DNA from: Onstottus_B arcticum
GTDB lineage: Bacteria; Acidobacteriota; Blastocatellia; UBA7656
DNA length: 64,000 nucleotides
Direction of reading: 5' to 3'
NCBI GenBank assembly: GCA_038040485.1
Contig: JBBPIE010000030.1
Coordinates: 20,295-84,294 of the forward strand
Below the pieces are notes generated by a model. The model had not been told where the DNA came from. It worked only from the letters and a program-made list of their open reading frames with translations, and made no database searches. Below are positions 53,918 to 63,966 of the stretch, in pieces; position 1 is the stretch's first letter, and each line of letters opens with the position of its first letter. The translations under genes were made by a program, and so were the position numbers.

Positions 53918-56900
53918 TTGAACCTCATGGTGGGGTCACCGAACAATACCCAGCTACGGCGAACATCCAGGTCGGGGGTCGCGGTTTTTGCCTTCGCGGC
54001 TGCATCGCCAAGCCTCGGGCGCGAACTCGCAAAGAGCTGGCGGTAGAATTCGGCGTTCATCGGGGCTTGCGAGTCGGCATAGGTCATCGCCGAGGACGCC
54101 CAGACTGCCGCCGCGCCGCCAGTCGACTTCATGAGCGCTTCCCCGAGGCTGTCTGAGCCTGGGTCGTGGAAGTAGCCGTTCAAACAATTCATGCTCACGA
54201 ACAAGGCTGGATGTTTTTGATTGGTCAGTTGAAGCGCATCGCTGCCGCTAAACACTCCGCCTCTCCACTGGTCGAGGCTGCCGTGGCCGTTGTAGTTGAC
54301 TATTCGTTGGCCGCGGTTGATCAGGTCGATCAGAGCGGCGCGAGTGGCCTGGTCGCCTAACTGTCCGCGCTTGATGTGGATGACTCTAGTCTCCCTGGGG
54401 ATGAGGGGAACGAGTCGTTCGCTCGAACGCTCGAAGTCGATGCCGTCGTTGAGATCGGACACGAGCACAGCTTCCTCGGCAGGAAACGACTGTTCATAAG
54501 CGAAGATCTTGGAGATCATCAAAGATGCTTCAGCGGAGTTTCGAACAGGCAAGCGGCCGATGGGCAAGTCGGCTATGCCGTCGCCGTTGAAGTCGGTGAG
54601 CGAGTCGTCGCTTGCAGTTTCCATGAACGCTGTATCGACGAGAAGGGTGGGAACCAGGTCGAAGTCGCCAAGCCCGAGGTAGTTCTTCGGGTCGTAGGAG
54701 GCGTCACCTAGCACCAGGACGTAACGCACGGGTTTCTTCCAGCCGGTCCTGGACATCGCCAGAAAGTCTTTTACCGCTCGAGTGGACTTTTGTCCAAAGC
54801 TGAACTCGTCGTAGATGTCATCGATGTCCACGACGGCGACCGATAGACCTTCTTTCTGGCGTAGAGCTACCAGCGGGCGCACCGAGTCGAACAGATCTCT
54901 GCGGGTAATGACGAGCAGGTCCGCGCCTTGAGCGGGATTGGCGAGAGTTGACGGATAGTCGAGGGCAATTCCGGGGACGCGGCTGACTTTGTCGTCAGTC
55001 AGAGCAAGCAGCGAACGCAGTCCCTTGCCGGGTGCGGTGAGCGAGACCGCGAGCCCGGACTCGTCCTTGTGCAGATAGCCCGAAATCTCCCGGACGGCGG
55101 ATGGATCAGTCACGTCGAGAATGCGGATCGACTCGCTGGTAAATCCACGAATTGTGACTGGTTGGCCGGCAGGTGCGGAGAACTTCAACCTGTCGTCGTC
55201 AATGGTGAACGAGTGCTGATAGGTCAGTCGAACGTAGTCAACAAGGCTGACGTCGGACGGCCCGCCGCGGGCGACCAGGGAGATCTGGTTGATCCCTTCT
55301 GTCAGCAGCGACGACGCGATCTGGAAGGTTGACACTTCGTGTGCCTGCCCTTGAAATGCGAGCTGACCCACGTCGGAGCCGTTTAGTTGAAGCGCAACGA
55401 TGTGCGGCACATAAGTCACGCCTTGCAGAGCGATCTCGAGGGTCGCGTGTTCAGCCGGCACGATGTGATTCAAGGTAATCGATTGATTGACGGGCTGGCC
55501 GGCGACTACTGCGCCGAAAAAGTTCTCGTTGTCACCATTGCGAAGCGCCGAAAAGTAAATCGTTCTGTCCCGACGTTCAACGGTGAAGGGGAAGCTGCCG
55601 GAGGGAGAAGGATGAGCTGAACTCTGAATGTTCGAAGTGCGAAGTCCCGCTTGCTTGCCGGCAACGAGGTAGTAAGTCCGAAGGTCGGAGAATGGCGAGT
55701 CGAGGCCGGTGCCATAGAACTCGACCGAATCGGCCGAGTCGAATCGCCCGTCATCTCCACCGGTGATCTTGATGGGTTGTTGTTTGCCGTCGACAAACAA
55801 CTGGAGGTTGCGCGGGTCGACTGAGGTAGCCAGGCCTGAGTCAAACAGTTCGTGCGCAGACACTTTATACCAGGCCTCGCGCTTGACGCGGAGCTTCAGG
55901 GAGTTAGCTGAAGAAGCTACAATCGACTGGACTTGACGAGCCGGGCTCAGGGCCGAATCCGATGCGAGGGCAGCACGCGATTCGACAGGAACAGAGGGAG
56001 AGGGAGCTTCAGAGATCGAGAGAGCGGCGAGAGTCCTGATTTTTTCAACATTAGCAGGTCGTTGTTTGCCTGCCGGTTGTGCTGCGGTGAACGGACCGTG
56101 CCAGGTTGACTGTCCGTTGAGGTCGAGATCTTCGAGCCAGTAAGCAGCCTTCAGACAATCCGCAATCTGCGACCCGCAATCTGCAAGTGTTTTGTCCCAC
56201 CATGTGTAAGCGCAGCCGGAACCGACGGTGATGCCCTGGCCGATCCTGAGCGCGGAGCCGGCAATCGGTTGCAAGTTGATGCGAGCAGGCTTGCCGCCCT
56301 CGTCGCGATACAGATTGAATCCGAGATTGTCTACTTCGAGACCAGTCCGCCATTCGAGCAGGACGCCGTCGTCAAAGCGCGTGGCTGCGAATGAAATCAG
56401 CGTAATCGCCGTTGGCGCTGCTTGCGTGACGGTGAACGTCTTGCCTGCGACGGTGATTGTTCCTATGCGACCGCCGCCAGTGTTTGGGGCAACCGAATAA
56501 CCGACGACGCCGTTACCCGACCCACTGACGCCGGGATTGACGGTTATCCATGCATTGTTACAAACCGCAGTCCATGGGCAATTGCCTCCGGCGTTGAGGT
56601 TGAAGCTGCCGCCGCCGCCCGACGACGGCGATGATGCTGAGGCCGGAGCGAGCGAGTAGAGGTGGACGGTTAAGGTCGCGGCGATCGATGTCGTGCTCGA
56701 GCCGCAGGGCTTCGAGACCACGACATCATATACGCCGGCGTCCGCTGCCGTGACGTTGTTGCAAGTCAGCGAAGACAAAGTCGCGTTCGGAATGTTGACG
56801 CCGTCCTTGCGCCATTGATAAGCGGCGTCCCCGTCGCTTGCGGTTAGGGAGAAGGTGGCCGAACCGCCTTCGCAAGCCGCCTGATTCGAAGGCTGAAAGG

Positions 56901-57189
56901 TGATCGTGGGAACTGAGCAGGGAGCGGCGCCGCCGCCTTGCCAGAAGCCGCTGTTGAGAGAGAACTGCCCGCCGGATGAAAGCCCGAGGACCGCCTGTCC
57001 GACGGTGCCTGCGACGGTCGTCGTCCCGCCGGTGCTGGAGCCGCCGCCGCCCGCAACCACTGAAGGCTTAAGAATGAAGTTGCCGCCCTGCTGCAAGGAA
57101 GCTGAGGGAGCAAAGACGAGGGCTCCGGCTAAAAAAACACAAGCAGCAATGATCAGGGTTCGCTTTGAGTTCTCAACTTTGGATTTCAT
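53914..57189 (-). CDS. Secreted gingipain-like C25 peptidase with Ig and BACON domains
   Basis: 1091 residues. Signal peptide (TLIIAACVFLAGALVFAPSAS), an Ig-like domain (about 93-170), a BACON-type domain (about 190-260; NCPWTAVCNNAWITVNPG), then a fibronectin-like linker and the C25 caspase-fold peptidase (about 680-1091). Catalytic His969 (NYNGHGSLDQW) and Cys1002 (SMNCLNGYF) are 33 residues apart, as in RgpB gingipain. A type IX sorting domain at the C-terminus is absent; the chain ends with VLFGDPTMRFK. GGAGAG Shine-Dalgarno. The protein is likely secreted or surface-exposed. Confidence 0.9.
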   Translation of the reverse strand: MKSKVENSKRTLIIAACVFLAGALVFAPSASLQQGGNFILKPSVVAGGGGSSTGGTTTVAGTVGQAVLGLSSGGQFSLNSGFWQGGGAAPCSVPTITFQPSNQAACEGGSATFSLTASDGDAAYQWRKDGVNIPNATLSSLTCNNVTAADAGVYDVVVSKPCGSSTTSIAATLTVHLYSLAPASASSPSSGGGGSFNLNAGGNCPWTAVCNNAWITVNPGVSGSGNGVVGYSVAPNTGGGRIGTITVAGKTFTVTQAAPTAITLISFAATRFDDGVLLEWRTGLEVDNLGFNLYRDEGGKPARINLQPIAGSALRIGQGITVGSGCAYTWWDKTLADCGSQIADCLKAAYWLEDLDLNGQSTWHGPFTAAQPAGKQRPANVEKIRTLAALSISEAPSPSVPVESRAALASDSALSPARQVQSIVASSANSLKLRVKREAWYKVSAHELFDSGLATSVDPRNLQLFVDGKQQPIKITGGDDGRFDSADSVEFYGTGLDSPFSDLRTYYLVAGKQAGLRTSNIQSSAHPSPSGSFPFTVERRDRTIYFSALRNGDNENFFGAVVAGQPVNQSITLNHIVPAEHATLEIALQGVTYVPHIVALQLNGSDVGQLAFQGQAHEVSTFQIASSLLTEGINQISLVARGGPSDVSLVDYVRLTYQHSFTIDDDRLKFSAPAGQPVTIRGFTSESIRILDVTDPSAVREISGYLHKDESGLAVSLTAPGKGLRSLLALTDDKVSRVPGIALDYPSTLANPAQGADLLVITRRDLFDSVRPLVALRQKEGLSVAVVDIDDIYDEFSFGQKSTRAVKDFLAMSRTGWKKPVRYVLVLGDASYDPKNYLGLGDFDLVPTLLVDTAFMETASDDSLTDFNGDGIADLPIGRLPVRNSAEASLMISKIFAYEQSFPAEEAVLVSDLNDGIDFERSSERLVPLIPRETRVIHIKRGQLGDQATRAALIDLINRGQRIVNYNGHGSLDQWRGGVFSGSDALQLTNQKHPALFVSMNCLNGYFHDPGSDSLGEALMKSTGGAAAVWASSAMTYADSQAPMNAEFYRQLFASSRPRLGDAAAKAKTATPDLDVRRSWVLFGDPTMRFK

Positions 57190-57289
57190 CGTCTCTCTCC
57201 TCCGAAACTGTTTGTCGTACCGAAACTGGTTTGTCGTACCGCCTTCAGACGGAAGCTCGTAGCCGCTTTGCCTGAGATCGCAGTAGCGA

Positions 57290-59477
57290 TCACCTGCGTC
57301 TGGTAGAACGGTGGGAAGCGGCGCGCCGCGAAGCGAAGAATTGATTCTTCAAGGCTTCGATCTCGCGCTGTTGCGCCTCTAGTCGCAGTTCTTGTTGCCT
57401 GAACCGCTCTTCCTGCTGCTCGACTCGGTGTTGTTGCGCGGTGATGATCTGCTGTTGTTCTTTGACGGCGTTAAGCAGAACGACTCCGATGCGGTCGTAC
57501 TTCACGCCTTCGATCTGGCCGTCTTTGTTGTAGGTAACAAGTAAGGGTTCGATGGCGGCGACATCTTCCGCGCCCAATCCCAAATCGTGCATACCGCCTG
57601 TTTTCCAATCGAAGGTAATCGGGCGCAGACGATTGACCAGACTCAAGCCGGAATTGAACGGCGCGATGTTTGTTTTGTAACGTAAAGATGATGAGCAAAA
57701 AGCGAGTGCGCCGGAAACAGTTTTGCACACTGAGCTAAATCCTCCTGACTCATATTCCTGAACCGTGAGCGTGCCGCTTAACAGAATTCTGCCGGGAACG
57801 ACGACTATCTCGGTTGCCGTGCCGATGTATATTCCGTTGCTCTGGAAGGCAGTTGCGTTTGCGCCGATGGCGGTCGCGTTGGTAATGCCCGGATTGCCGC
57901 CCGCATTGACGCCAATATAAGTGTTGCTGCCGCCGGTCGTGTTCGATAAGCCGGCGTTCGTCCCGATGAAGGTGTTGTTAGTGCCGTTGGTGTTCGCTCC
58001 TCCGGCAGCCGCGCCGAAAAAGGCGTTGTTTGCGCCGGTCGTGTTGGAGTCGCCGGTTGACCAGCCGAAGAAAGCGTTGCTGCCGCCGCTGGTAGTCGCG
58101 GATCCGGCGGAACGACCGAAGAAAGAATTGTTGACGCCCGTCGAATTTGTGGCGCCGGCGGAACGACCGAAGAAAGAATTGCTGTTGCCTGTCGTGTTGG
58201 AAACACCGGCGGCACGTCCAAAGAACGCGTTGTCATCGCCCGACGTGTTAGATACTCCGGCGGAGCTTCCGAAAAAAGAGTTGTCAGCGCCCGTCACGTT
58301 TGATTGTCCGGCACTGCGTCCAAAGAATGAGTTGTGGCCCCCGCTCGTCGTGGATGATCCGGCAGCCGTTCCAAAAAAAGAATTAGAGGCGCCGATTGTG
58401 TTGCTTAATCCGGCGGAGCGTCCGACGAAAACATTCGAGTTACCCGTCGTATTTGCCGCGCCCGTGCTTTCGCCCACGAAAAGATTGTCCGTTCCGGCGA
58501 TGCTCAAAATACGGCTGCCGCCGAGATTGTATTGGTTGGCAACATTGAGAACACCGGACACTTGCACCGTATCCTGCCCGTTGCTTCTGCCCAAGACGAT
58601 GGTGTTGCTCGTGCTGACAACTGAACTCGCGCCAATGGCAGTGGCAAACGACAAATTGCCGCTTCCGACATTAGAGTTCCTGCCGATGAGCGAATTGTTG
58701 CTGCCAGTCGTGTTGGCGAAACCCGCCGTGCGCCCGAAGAATGAGTTGCCGACGCCCGTTGTGGTTGGCCGCTCCCGCCGCGTAGCCAACGAAATAATTG
58801 TCCAGTCCGGGCGCGGTCAAAACGGTGTCGCCGTTAATGCTGTAACCGAAATTCGAGTCGAAGGCATTGGCTGCCATATCGCCCGAAATGTAGATGTCCG
58901 CAGCTTGCAGCGCGCCGCTGTTTCTAATGTAGTGGTTGCTGCCCGGAGGAATGCTGGCAACCGGTACCTCGCCGGTTATCTGGCTGCCTGAGATGGAACC
59001 CGTGACCTTCGAACCCGGCACGCTTTGAATCTGGCTGCTGGTCACACAATTCGCGCAGGCGGCCGACAGGCCGTCGGCTGTCGAAGAGTTCAAGCTCTTA
59101 ATCGCATAGGGATTCGACGTCACTTGCTGGCGCGGCGTGAGCGGGGTGAACAGCCCACCGCCCGCTGCTTTAACGCTGATGTCAAGAAACCGATTCGCGC
59201 CGTTGAACTGATTGCCGAAATCGAGCTGCACGGTGAAGATGCCGCTCGCCACCGCTACGTTGAGTCGTTGGACCGGCACGCCTTGTGGAGAGCCACCCGC
59301 GAGCGCGTCATAGAGCAGGAACTCGAAATCATAGCTTCCGGTTGCGGGATTGCCACCTTCGCTCAACCTACCTTGATAGGTGAACTCCGTGGTCTGCGCA
59401 TTCGCCCTCGTGAGGCACAACAGAATGAACGAACAAAGAGTTACGGTGGTTAAGATGCGTCGTAAGTTGGTCTTCAT
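57290..59477 (-). pseudogene. S74-chaperone fibre protein, copy 1, interrupted by +1 base
   Basis: Start ATG at 59477 with AAGGAG six bases upstream and signal peptide (RRILTTVTLCSFILLCLTRANA). An N-terminal domain (FTYQGRLSEGGNPATGSYDF), then FFGxxAGxxNTTGxxNS repeats of 17 residues, then the C-terminal Peptidase_S74-like chaperone domain (SLRYKTNIAPFNSGLSLVNR) and a Gln/Arg-rich coiled coil. The reading frame breaks at about 58763-58764: the minus strand has AACC where one C fewer restores NTTGVGNSFFGRTAG. With that repair the protein is about 728 residues and collinear with the intact paralogue upstream. A real mutation or an assembly error. Confidence 0.85.
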
Positions 59478-59575
59478 GATTTCTCCTTGCTTTTGAGGCT
59501 GCTGGCCTCCGGTTAGCAACAAAAGATTGCGTTTGGTTTTAGTCATTTCTGTTCACTTGGCGAAGCGGATGCCCG

Positions 59576-61648
59576 TCACTTGCCACGAGACTTTGACTTT
59601 CGGTGCGAGAGCGTCGCCTGTCGCAACTCGTCAAGCTGTGTTTGTAGACTAATGATTTGTGCCTGCTGTTCGCGGACGGCGTTAAGCAGAACGACTCCGA
59701 TGCGGTCGTATTTCACGCCTTCGACCTGGCCGTCTTTGTTGTAGGTAACAAGTAAAGGTTCGATGGCGGCGACATCCTCTGCGCCCAAACCCAGATCGTG
59801 CATCCCGCCCGTTTTCCAATCGAAGGTAATCGGGCGCAGACGATTGACCAGGCTCAAGCCGGAATTGAACGGCGCAATGTTTGTTTTGTAGCGCAAGCTC
59901 GACGAACAATTGGCGAGTTCGTTCACAACTGTTCGGCACACCGAAAGTGAGCCCGACGGAGCAAAGTCTTGAGCGGTGAGCCTGCCAAAGATCAGAACGC
60001 TGCCGGGAACGACGACTGTCTCGGTTGACGTGCCGAGCTTTATTTCATTGCTGCTGAAAGCGAATGCATTTGCGCCGATGGCGGTCGCGTTGCTGATGCC
60101 CGCTGCGCCATTCGCGAAAGAGCCGATGTAAGTGTTGTTGCTGCCGGTCGTGTTCGTGTTGCCGGCAGAGCGTCCGACGAAGGTGTTTTGAATGCCGGCC
60201 GTGTTCGTGTTGCCGGCAGAGCGTCCGATGAAGGTGTTGCTATCGCCGCCCGTGTTCGTACTGCCCGCGCCCGTGCCGAAGAACGCGTTGTCATCGCCAA
60301 TCGTGTTTGACACGCCGGTGCCGCGTCCGAAGAAGGCGTTGTTGCTGCCGGTCGTATTCGCGTCTCCTGCCGACTCGCCGAAGAAGGCGTTGAGGCTGCC
60401 CGTGGTGTTCGAGTCGCCCGCCTTAGAGCCGAAAAACGAGTTGGAGCTGGCTGTGTTGTTTAGTCCTGCTTGATAGCCAAAGAAAGCGTTGTCGCCGCCC
60501 GAGACATTGGCATCTCCGGCCGAACGCCCGAAGAAAGAGTTTCTCGTGCCTATGGTGTTACTGTCGCCTGCGAACATTCCGAAGAAAGAATTATCGCTTG
60601 CCGTATTCGCCAGTCCCGCGCTGCGTCCGAAAAAGGAGTTGTTGTTGCCCGTCTGGTTCGAGAAACCGGCTTGAATACCGAAGTAAGAATTATCAACGCC
60701 CGTAGTGTTCAATTGACCGGCGGTCGTGCCAAAGAAGGCATTGGTGCGCCCGGTCGTATTCGCTGCGCCCGCGTTCGAGCCGAAAAAGGCGTTGCTAAAA
60801 CCGGTCGTGTTTGACGCCCCCGCGCTCGCCCCGAAGAACGAATTGAAGTTGCCGGAAGTACTCGCCGCGCCCGCACTTGCCCCGAAGAATGAGTTGCTGT
60901 TGCCTATGTTTGCCGCGCCCGCACCCAAGCCCACAAAAACGTTAGAAGAAAAAAACGAAGCAGAAAGCACACGACCGCCGCCAATGTTGTATTGCGTCGT
61001 GGCGTTAACGGCGTTAGCTGACAGAGTGCCGCCCGCCGTGCCGTTGCCGGAAATATTGAAGTTGCTGGCTGCTTGCAGGGTGTTCGTGTTTTGAACGTAG
61101 TTCCCGCTGCCCGCGGGAATGCTGGCAACCGGTATCTCGCCGGTGATCTGGCTGCCGGAGATGGAACCCGTGACCTTCGAACCCGGCACGCTTTGAATCT
61201 GGCTGCTGGTCACACAATTCGCGCAGGCGACCGACAGGCCGTCGGCTGTCGAAGAGCTCAAGCTCTTTATCGCATAAGGATTCGACGTCACTTGCTGGCG
61301 CGGCGAGAGCGGGGTGAACAGTCCACCTCCCGCTGCTTTTACGCTGATGTCAAGAAAGCGATTCGCGCCGTTGAACTGATTGCCGAAATCAAGCTGCACG
61401 GTGAAGATCCCGCTCGCCACTGCTACGTTGAGCCGTTGCACGGGCAAGCCCTGGGCTGTGCCACCCGCGAGCGCGTCATAGAGCAGGAACTCGAAATCAT
61501 AGCTTCCGGTTGCGGGGTTCCCGCTCTCGCTCAACTTGCCTTGATAGGTGAACTCCGTGGTCTGTGCGCTGACCCGGCTCGCGCTCAAAACCAGCAGAAC
61601 TATGACCAGCAGGATCGGGGCCTTGCGGTTGAAAATCGAAGCAATCAT
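59576..61648 (-). CDS. S74-chaperone secreted fibre protein, copy 2 (intact)
   Basis: 690 residues. Signal peptide (APILLVIVLLVLSASRVSA, then QTTEF). N-terminal domain about 30-190, then some 17 repeats of 17 residues (NSFFGRSAGDANVSGGDNAF type) probably forming a trimeric beta-helix fibre, and the C-terminal intramolecular-chaperone domain (LRYKTNIAPFNSGLSLVNRL, YNKDGQVEGVKYDRIGVVLL), which in phage tail spikes and related proteins is cut off after assembly. GAGGAGAGG Shine-Dalgarno. Probably a surface-associated trimeric fibre. Not phage: the signal peptide and absence of phage genes argue against it. Confidence 0.88.
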   Translation of the reverse strand: MIASIFNRKAPILLVIVLLVLSASRVSAQTTEFTYQGKLSESGNPATGSYDFEFLLYDALAGGTAQGLPVQRLNVAVASGIFTVQLDFGNQFNGANRFLDISVKAAGGGLFTPLSPRQQVTSNPYAIKSLSSSTADGLSVACANCVTSSQIQSVPGSKVTGSISGSQITGEIPVASIPAGSGNYVQNTNTLQAASNFNISGNGTAGGTLSANAVNATTQYNIGGGRVLSASFFSSNVFVGLGAGAANIGNSNSFFGASAGAASTSGNFNSFFGASAGASNTTGFSNAFFGSNAGAANTTGRTNAFFGTTAGQLNTTGVDNSYFGIQAGFSNQTGNNNSFFGRSAGLANTASDNSFFGMFAGDSNTIGTRNSFFGRSAGDANVSGGDNAFFGYQAGLNNTASSNSFFGSKAGDSNTTGSLNAFFGESAGDANTTGSNNAFFGRGTGVSNTIGDDNAFFGTGAGSTNTGGDSNTFIGRSAGNTNTAGIQNTFVGRSAGNTNTTGSNNTYIGSFANGAAGISNATAIGANAFAFSSNEIKLGTSTETVVVPGSVLIFGRLTAQDFAPSGSLSVCRTVVNELANCSSSLRYKTNIAPFNSGLSLVNRLRPITFDWKTGGMHDLGLGAEDVAAIEPLLVTYNKDGQVEGVKYDRIGVVLLNAVREQQAQIISLQTQLDELRQATLSHRKSKSRGK

Positions 61649-61740
61649 TTCTACACCTCTCCTCTTGTCGAGTATCTGTAAGCCCGCCTGTAGCGAACTC
61701 GCGTAGGGAATGACTCGCGCTTTGTTAAAGAGTTGTGCTG

Positions 61741-61780
61741 CCAGCCAGCGGCTGGTAGCGGGGCTGAAGACTCAGCCCCG
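61741..61780. repeat. Two strong adjacent hairpins between secreted-protein genes
   Basis: ccagcc-agc-ggctgg, then CGGGGCTGA-agac-TCAGCCCCG with a perfect nine-pair stem. Located after the end of the gene at 61813 and before the leader of the fibre gene. Without a U-tract, so not a classical terminator. Confidence 0.6.
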
Positions 61781-61812
61781 TGTGCTCTCTTCAATCGCCT
61801 GAACGGCAGGCT

Positions 61813-62295
61813 CTACTGGTTAACCTTTTGAACTTTCTGCACAGCGGGTACCAGGAATCTAGTTTCGCCCGATGCGTTGTCGAAGACCTCCAGCGTCGGA
61901 GTCCACATATACGTGCGGGTGTCAGGAGTCCCCACGAATCTAACCACCCCGCGTATCTGTGTGCGGTTGGTGTCGCGTGGTGGTACTTCGCTGCCTTTCA
62001 GATCGAGGAACGCCGATTTGCCCGAGGCAAGGTCAATGACTTTTTGAGCCAGAATATTGCCGTCGCCATCTACAAACGACAGCTCGACCCTGAAGAAGGG
62101 ATCGTCCTGAAAGAAAGGATCATCGCGGAACACGTTGAGGCGGGCAGTCTGGCCTGCGGTAATGCCGACCATTCCGCTGTGGGCGACGAGCTCACCTTCC
62201 CTGGCGGCGCTTGCACTGGTTGCGCCCCAAACTGCTCCTGTCGCTACGATCACTGCCAGAGCGATCAACTTCATTGCTGAATTTCGTGCTTTCAT
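61813..62295 (-). CDS. Exported beta-rich hypothetical protein
   Basis: 160 residues. Signal peptide (MKLIALAVIVATGAVWGATS, cleaved after SASA). The mature part alternates strands (GETARLNVFRDDP type, VELSFVDGDGNILAQKVIDL, IRGVVRFVGTPDTRTYMWTP) and looks like one beta-sandwich. A short duplication DDPFFQDDPFF is visible. AGGAG precedes the start. Not recognised further; neighbours are secreted proteins. Confidence 0.75.
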   Translation of the reverse strand: MKARNSAMKLIALAVIVATGAVWGATSASAAREGELVAHSGMVGITAGQTARLNVFRDDPFFQDDPFFRVELSFVDGDGNILAQKVIDLASGKSAFLDLKGSEVPPRDTNRTQIRGVVRFVGTPDTRTYMWTPTLEVFDNASGETRFLVPAVQKVQKVNQ

Positions 62296-62390
62296 GACTT
62301 TTCTCCTGTTTCTGGTTTCGAGTTAATGTTTTACCAAGCTTCAGCGCCTAAGCTGCTGCCGGCTTGAACTGGATCTCTGAGATGTGCCCC

Positions 62391-63410
62391 TCATTGAGGC
62401 GGGCAGTCGCCAGGGCAATTCGTCGAGTTCTCGCCCGGCTCGCACTTGCCGTTTCCGGCTGTCGGAGGGCAATCGCCGGGACAGGTTGCGTTGCTCTCGC
62501 CACGACTTACTTCGCACACGCCGTCCCCGCAATACGGCTCGGGAAACGGAGGGGAATGCGGCCAGAGCGACGGCTCGCCGTTGTCCCCGGTCACGAATGG
62601 GAACCAAATCGTTAGCACCCACTGCGTTCGGTCGAAGGTCTTTGTCCACGCCTGGCCGTCGAAGTGGTGGCCCAACGCGGGCGAGAACTCGAGGGCTGCA
62701 AGGCTTGCGAAGTCCGGCGTCGTCGGGTCTTGTGGGACTATGCGGTTTGCGAAGTAAACAAGCTGGACCAGTCGCTCGGCCTGGTTGTACAAGAGCCACA
62801 CGCTGGTAAGTCCTCGCGTTGTAGCTTCGGCCAGAATTCCGTCCCACTTTTGCGTGAGTGTCTCAACCTGGTCTTGATTCGAGACGCTCCACCGCTCGGT
62901 CCGGACAATGATCCGCGTATCAATCTCGCCTAAGTGGTGCGCATCGATGACCCGCCACGCGTGATAGTCCGGGTCGATGAAAAAGGGTCTGTCGAAGAAA
63001 TGCATCCCGTCCAGAATGAAATCGTTTTTGACCCAATCCTTGTACTGTATGGCGTCGTGTTCGGTGTCGAACAGGTAACGGCCGCCGCTCAACAGGTTCC
63101 CTGTAGCGAAGTCAATTCTGATCGGCAGGTACTTGTTCTGCATCCCGCGCCTCGCAGCCATATACATCCGGTCGCGCTCGATAAGTGGCGGCACCTGGTT
63201 AAGCGGCAGACTGGCTGGTAGCCCGAAATCCGCGGTGAAGGCGCCCTTCGCTTTGACCTTGCCAATCGTTGATTGTGAGTTGCCGGTCCCGGCTCCTGGT
63301 GTAGCACCTACGCCGGGCAGCGCTCCAGCGGCGAGCGTCATAACGACACCAATCGTAAAGCAAAGCGCCACTCGCAATTGCCAACCACTGAATCTTTGTA
63401 TCTTTGTCAT
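62391..63410 (-). CDS. Exported protein with two Cys-rich C-terminal repeats
   Basis: 339 residues. Signal or membrane segment (VALCFTIGVVMTLAAGALPG). A central domain (about 70-285) not recognised, with many Trp/Tyr and acidic residues (FFIDPDYHAWRVIDAHHLGE). The C-terminus has two units CGDGVCEVSRGESNATCPGD and GNGKCEPGENSTNCPGDCPP, a calcium-binding or disulfide-locked motif common in extracellular bacterial proteins. GAGGAG precedes the ATG. Function unknown. Confidence 0.75.
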   Translation of the reverse strand: MTKIQRFSGWQLRVALCFTIGVVMTLAAGALPGVGATPGAGTGNSQSTIGKVKAKGAFTADFGLPASLPLNQVPPLIERDRMYMAARRGMQNKYLPIRIDFATGNLLSGGRYLFDTEHDAIQYKDWVKNDFILDGMHFFDRPFFIDPDYHAWRVIDAHHLGEIDTRIIVRTERWSVSNQDQVETLTQKWDGILAEATTRGLTSVWLLYNQAERLVQLVYFANRIVPQDPTTPDFASLAALEFSPALGHHFDGQAWTKTFDRTQWVLTIWFPFVTGDNGEPSLWPHSPPFPEPYCGDGVCEVSRGESNATCPGDCPPTAGNGKCEPGENSTNCPGDCPPQ

Positions 63411-63660
63411 TGCTGTTTCTCCTCTTCTCCTCTAAGTAATTTTCTTTGCCGCTTCAACTGTCATCCACGGCACGTGTAAGGAATACTCGAAATGCCAGGG
63501 CCGGGTCACCACGCAGGTATGTAGGTATGTGCAGGCAGATTGACTAAGCTGTGGAATAGAAACGGCGAACCGGATGAAACCGCGGCTAGCCGTTTGGTTG
63601 TCGTTGGCCTGTGCCTAACAGGCTGCAGACGAAGTCGATGACACACAAGTATTCAGGTGC
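63411..63660. other. Gene-free spacer before the REP-like repeats
   Basis: No supported gene on either strand and no recognisable RNA. It contains the leader of the exported protein at its left end. Confidence 0.5.
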
Positions 63661-63663
63661 AAT

Positions 63664-63966
63664 CCCCACCAACGCAGTTGGTGGATTGTTCATACTCAGC
63701 CTACAAGAGCCCGCAGCGCGGCTTCTTTTCTGAATCCCACCAACGCAGTTGGTGGATCGTTCATATCCAGCCTAGAGGATCAGTCAGAACGCTTTCGTAG
63801 GTCAGGTATCAACTTCTCTTGATGGACTAGAGGACGGCGGGAGGGCTGCCGCATCGTAGGCTGAGTATGAACAATCCACCAACTGCGTTGGTGGGATTCG
63901 GGAAGAAGTCGATCGGCTTTTCTGTGTAGGCTGAGTATGAACGAACCACCAACTGCGTTGGTGGGA
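63664..63966. repeat. Composite REP-like inverted repeat of two 111-bp units
   Basis: Four copies of a 40-base unit (each with the palindrome ccaccaac-gca-gttggtgg and a tail ttcatactcagcctac) start at 63664, 63736 (plus) and 63856, 63926 (minus). Pairs 1-2 and 3-4 form two 111-base units in inverted orientation, separated by 81 bases. The spacers within the pairs are also related, so the whole is one large dyad. Looks like a REP/REPIN-type element; no transposase is nearby. Confidence 0.85.

Noticed and set aside
57290..61648. Prophage tail-fibre genes
   Set aside because: The S74 chaperone domain is phage-like, but both proteins carry signal peptides and no phage gene is nearby.
63664..63966. 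CRISPR-like array (40-base repeats with ~30-base spacers)
   Set aside because: Only two copies per orientation, the repeat is a palindrome with REP character, the spacers are related to each other, and no cas genes are present.
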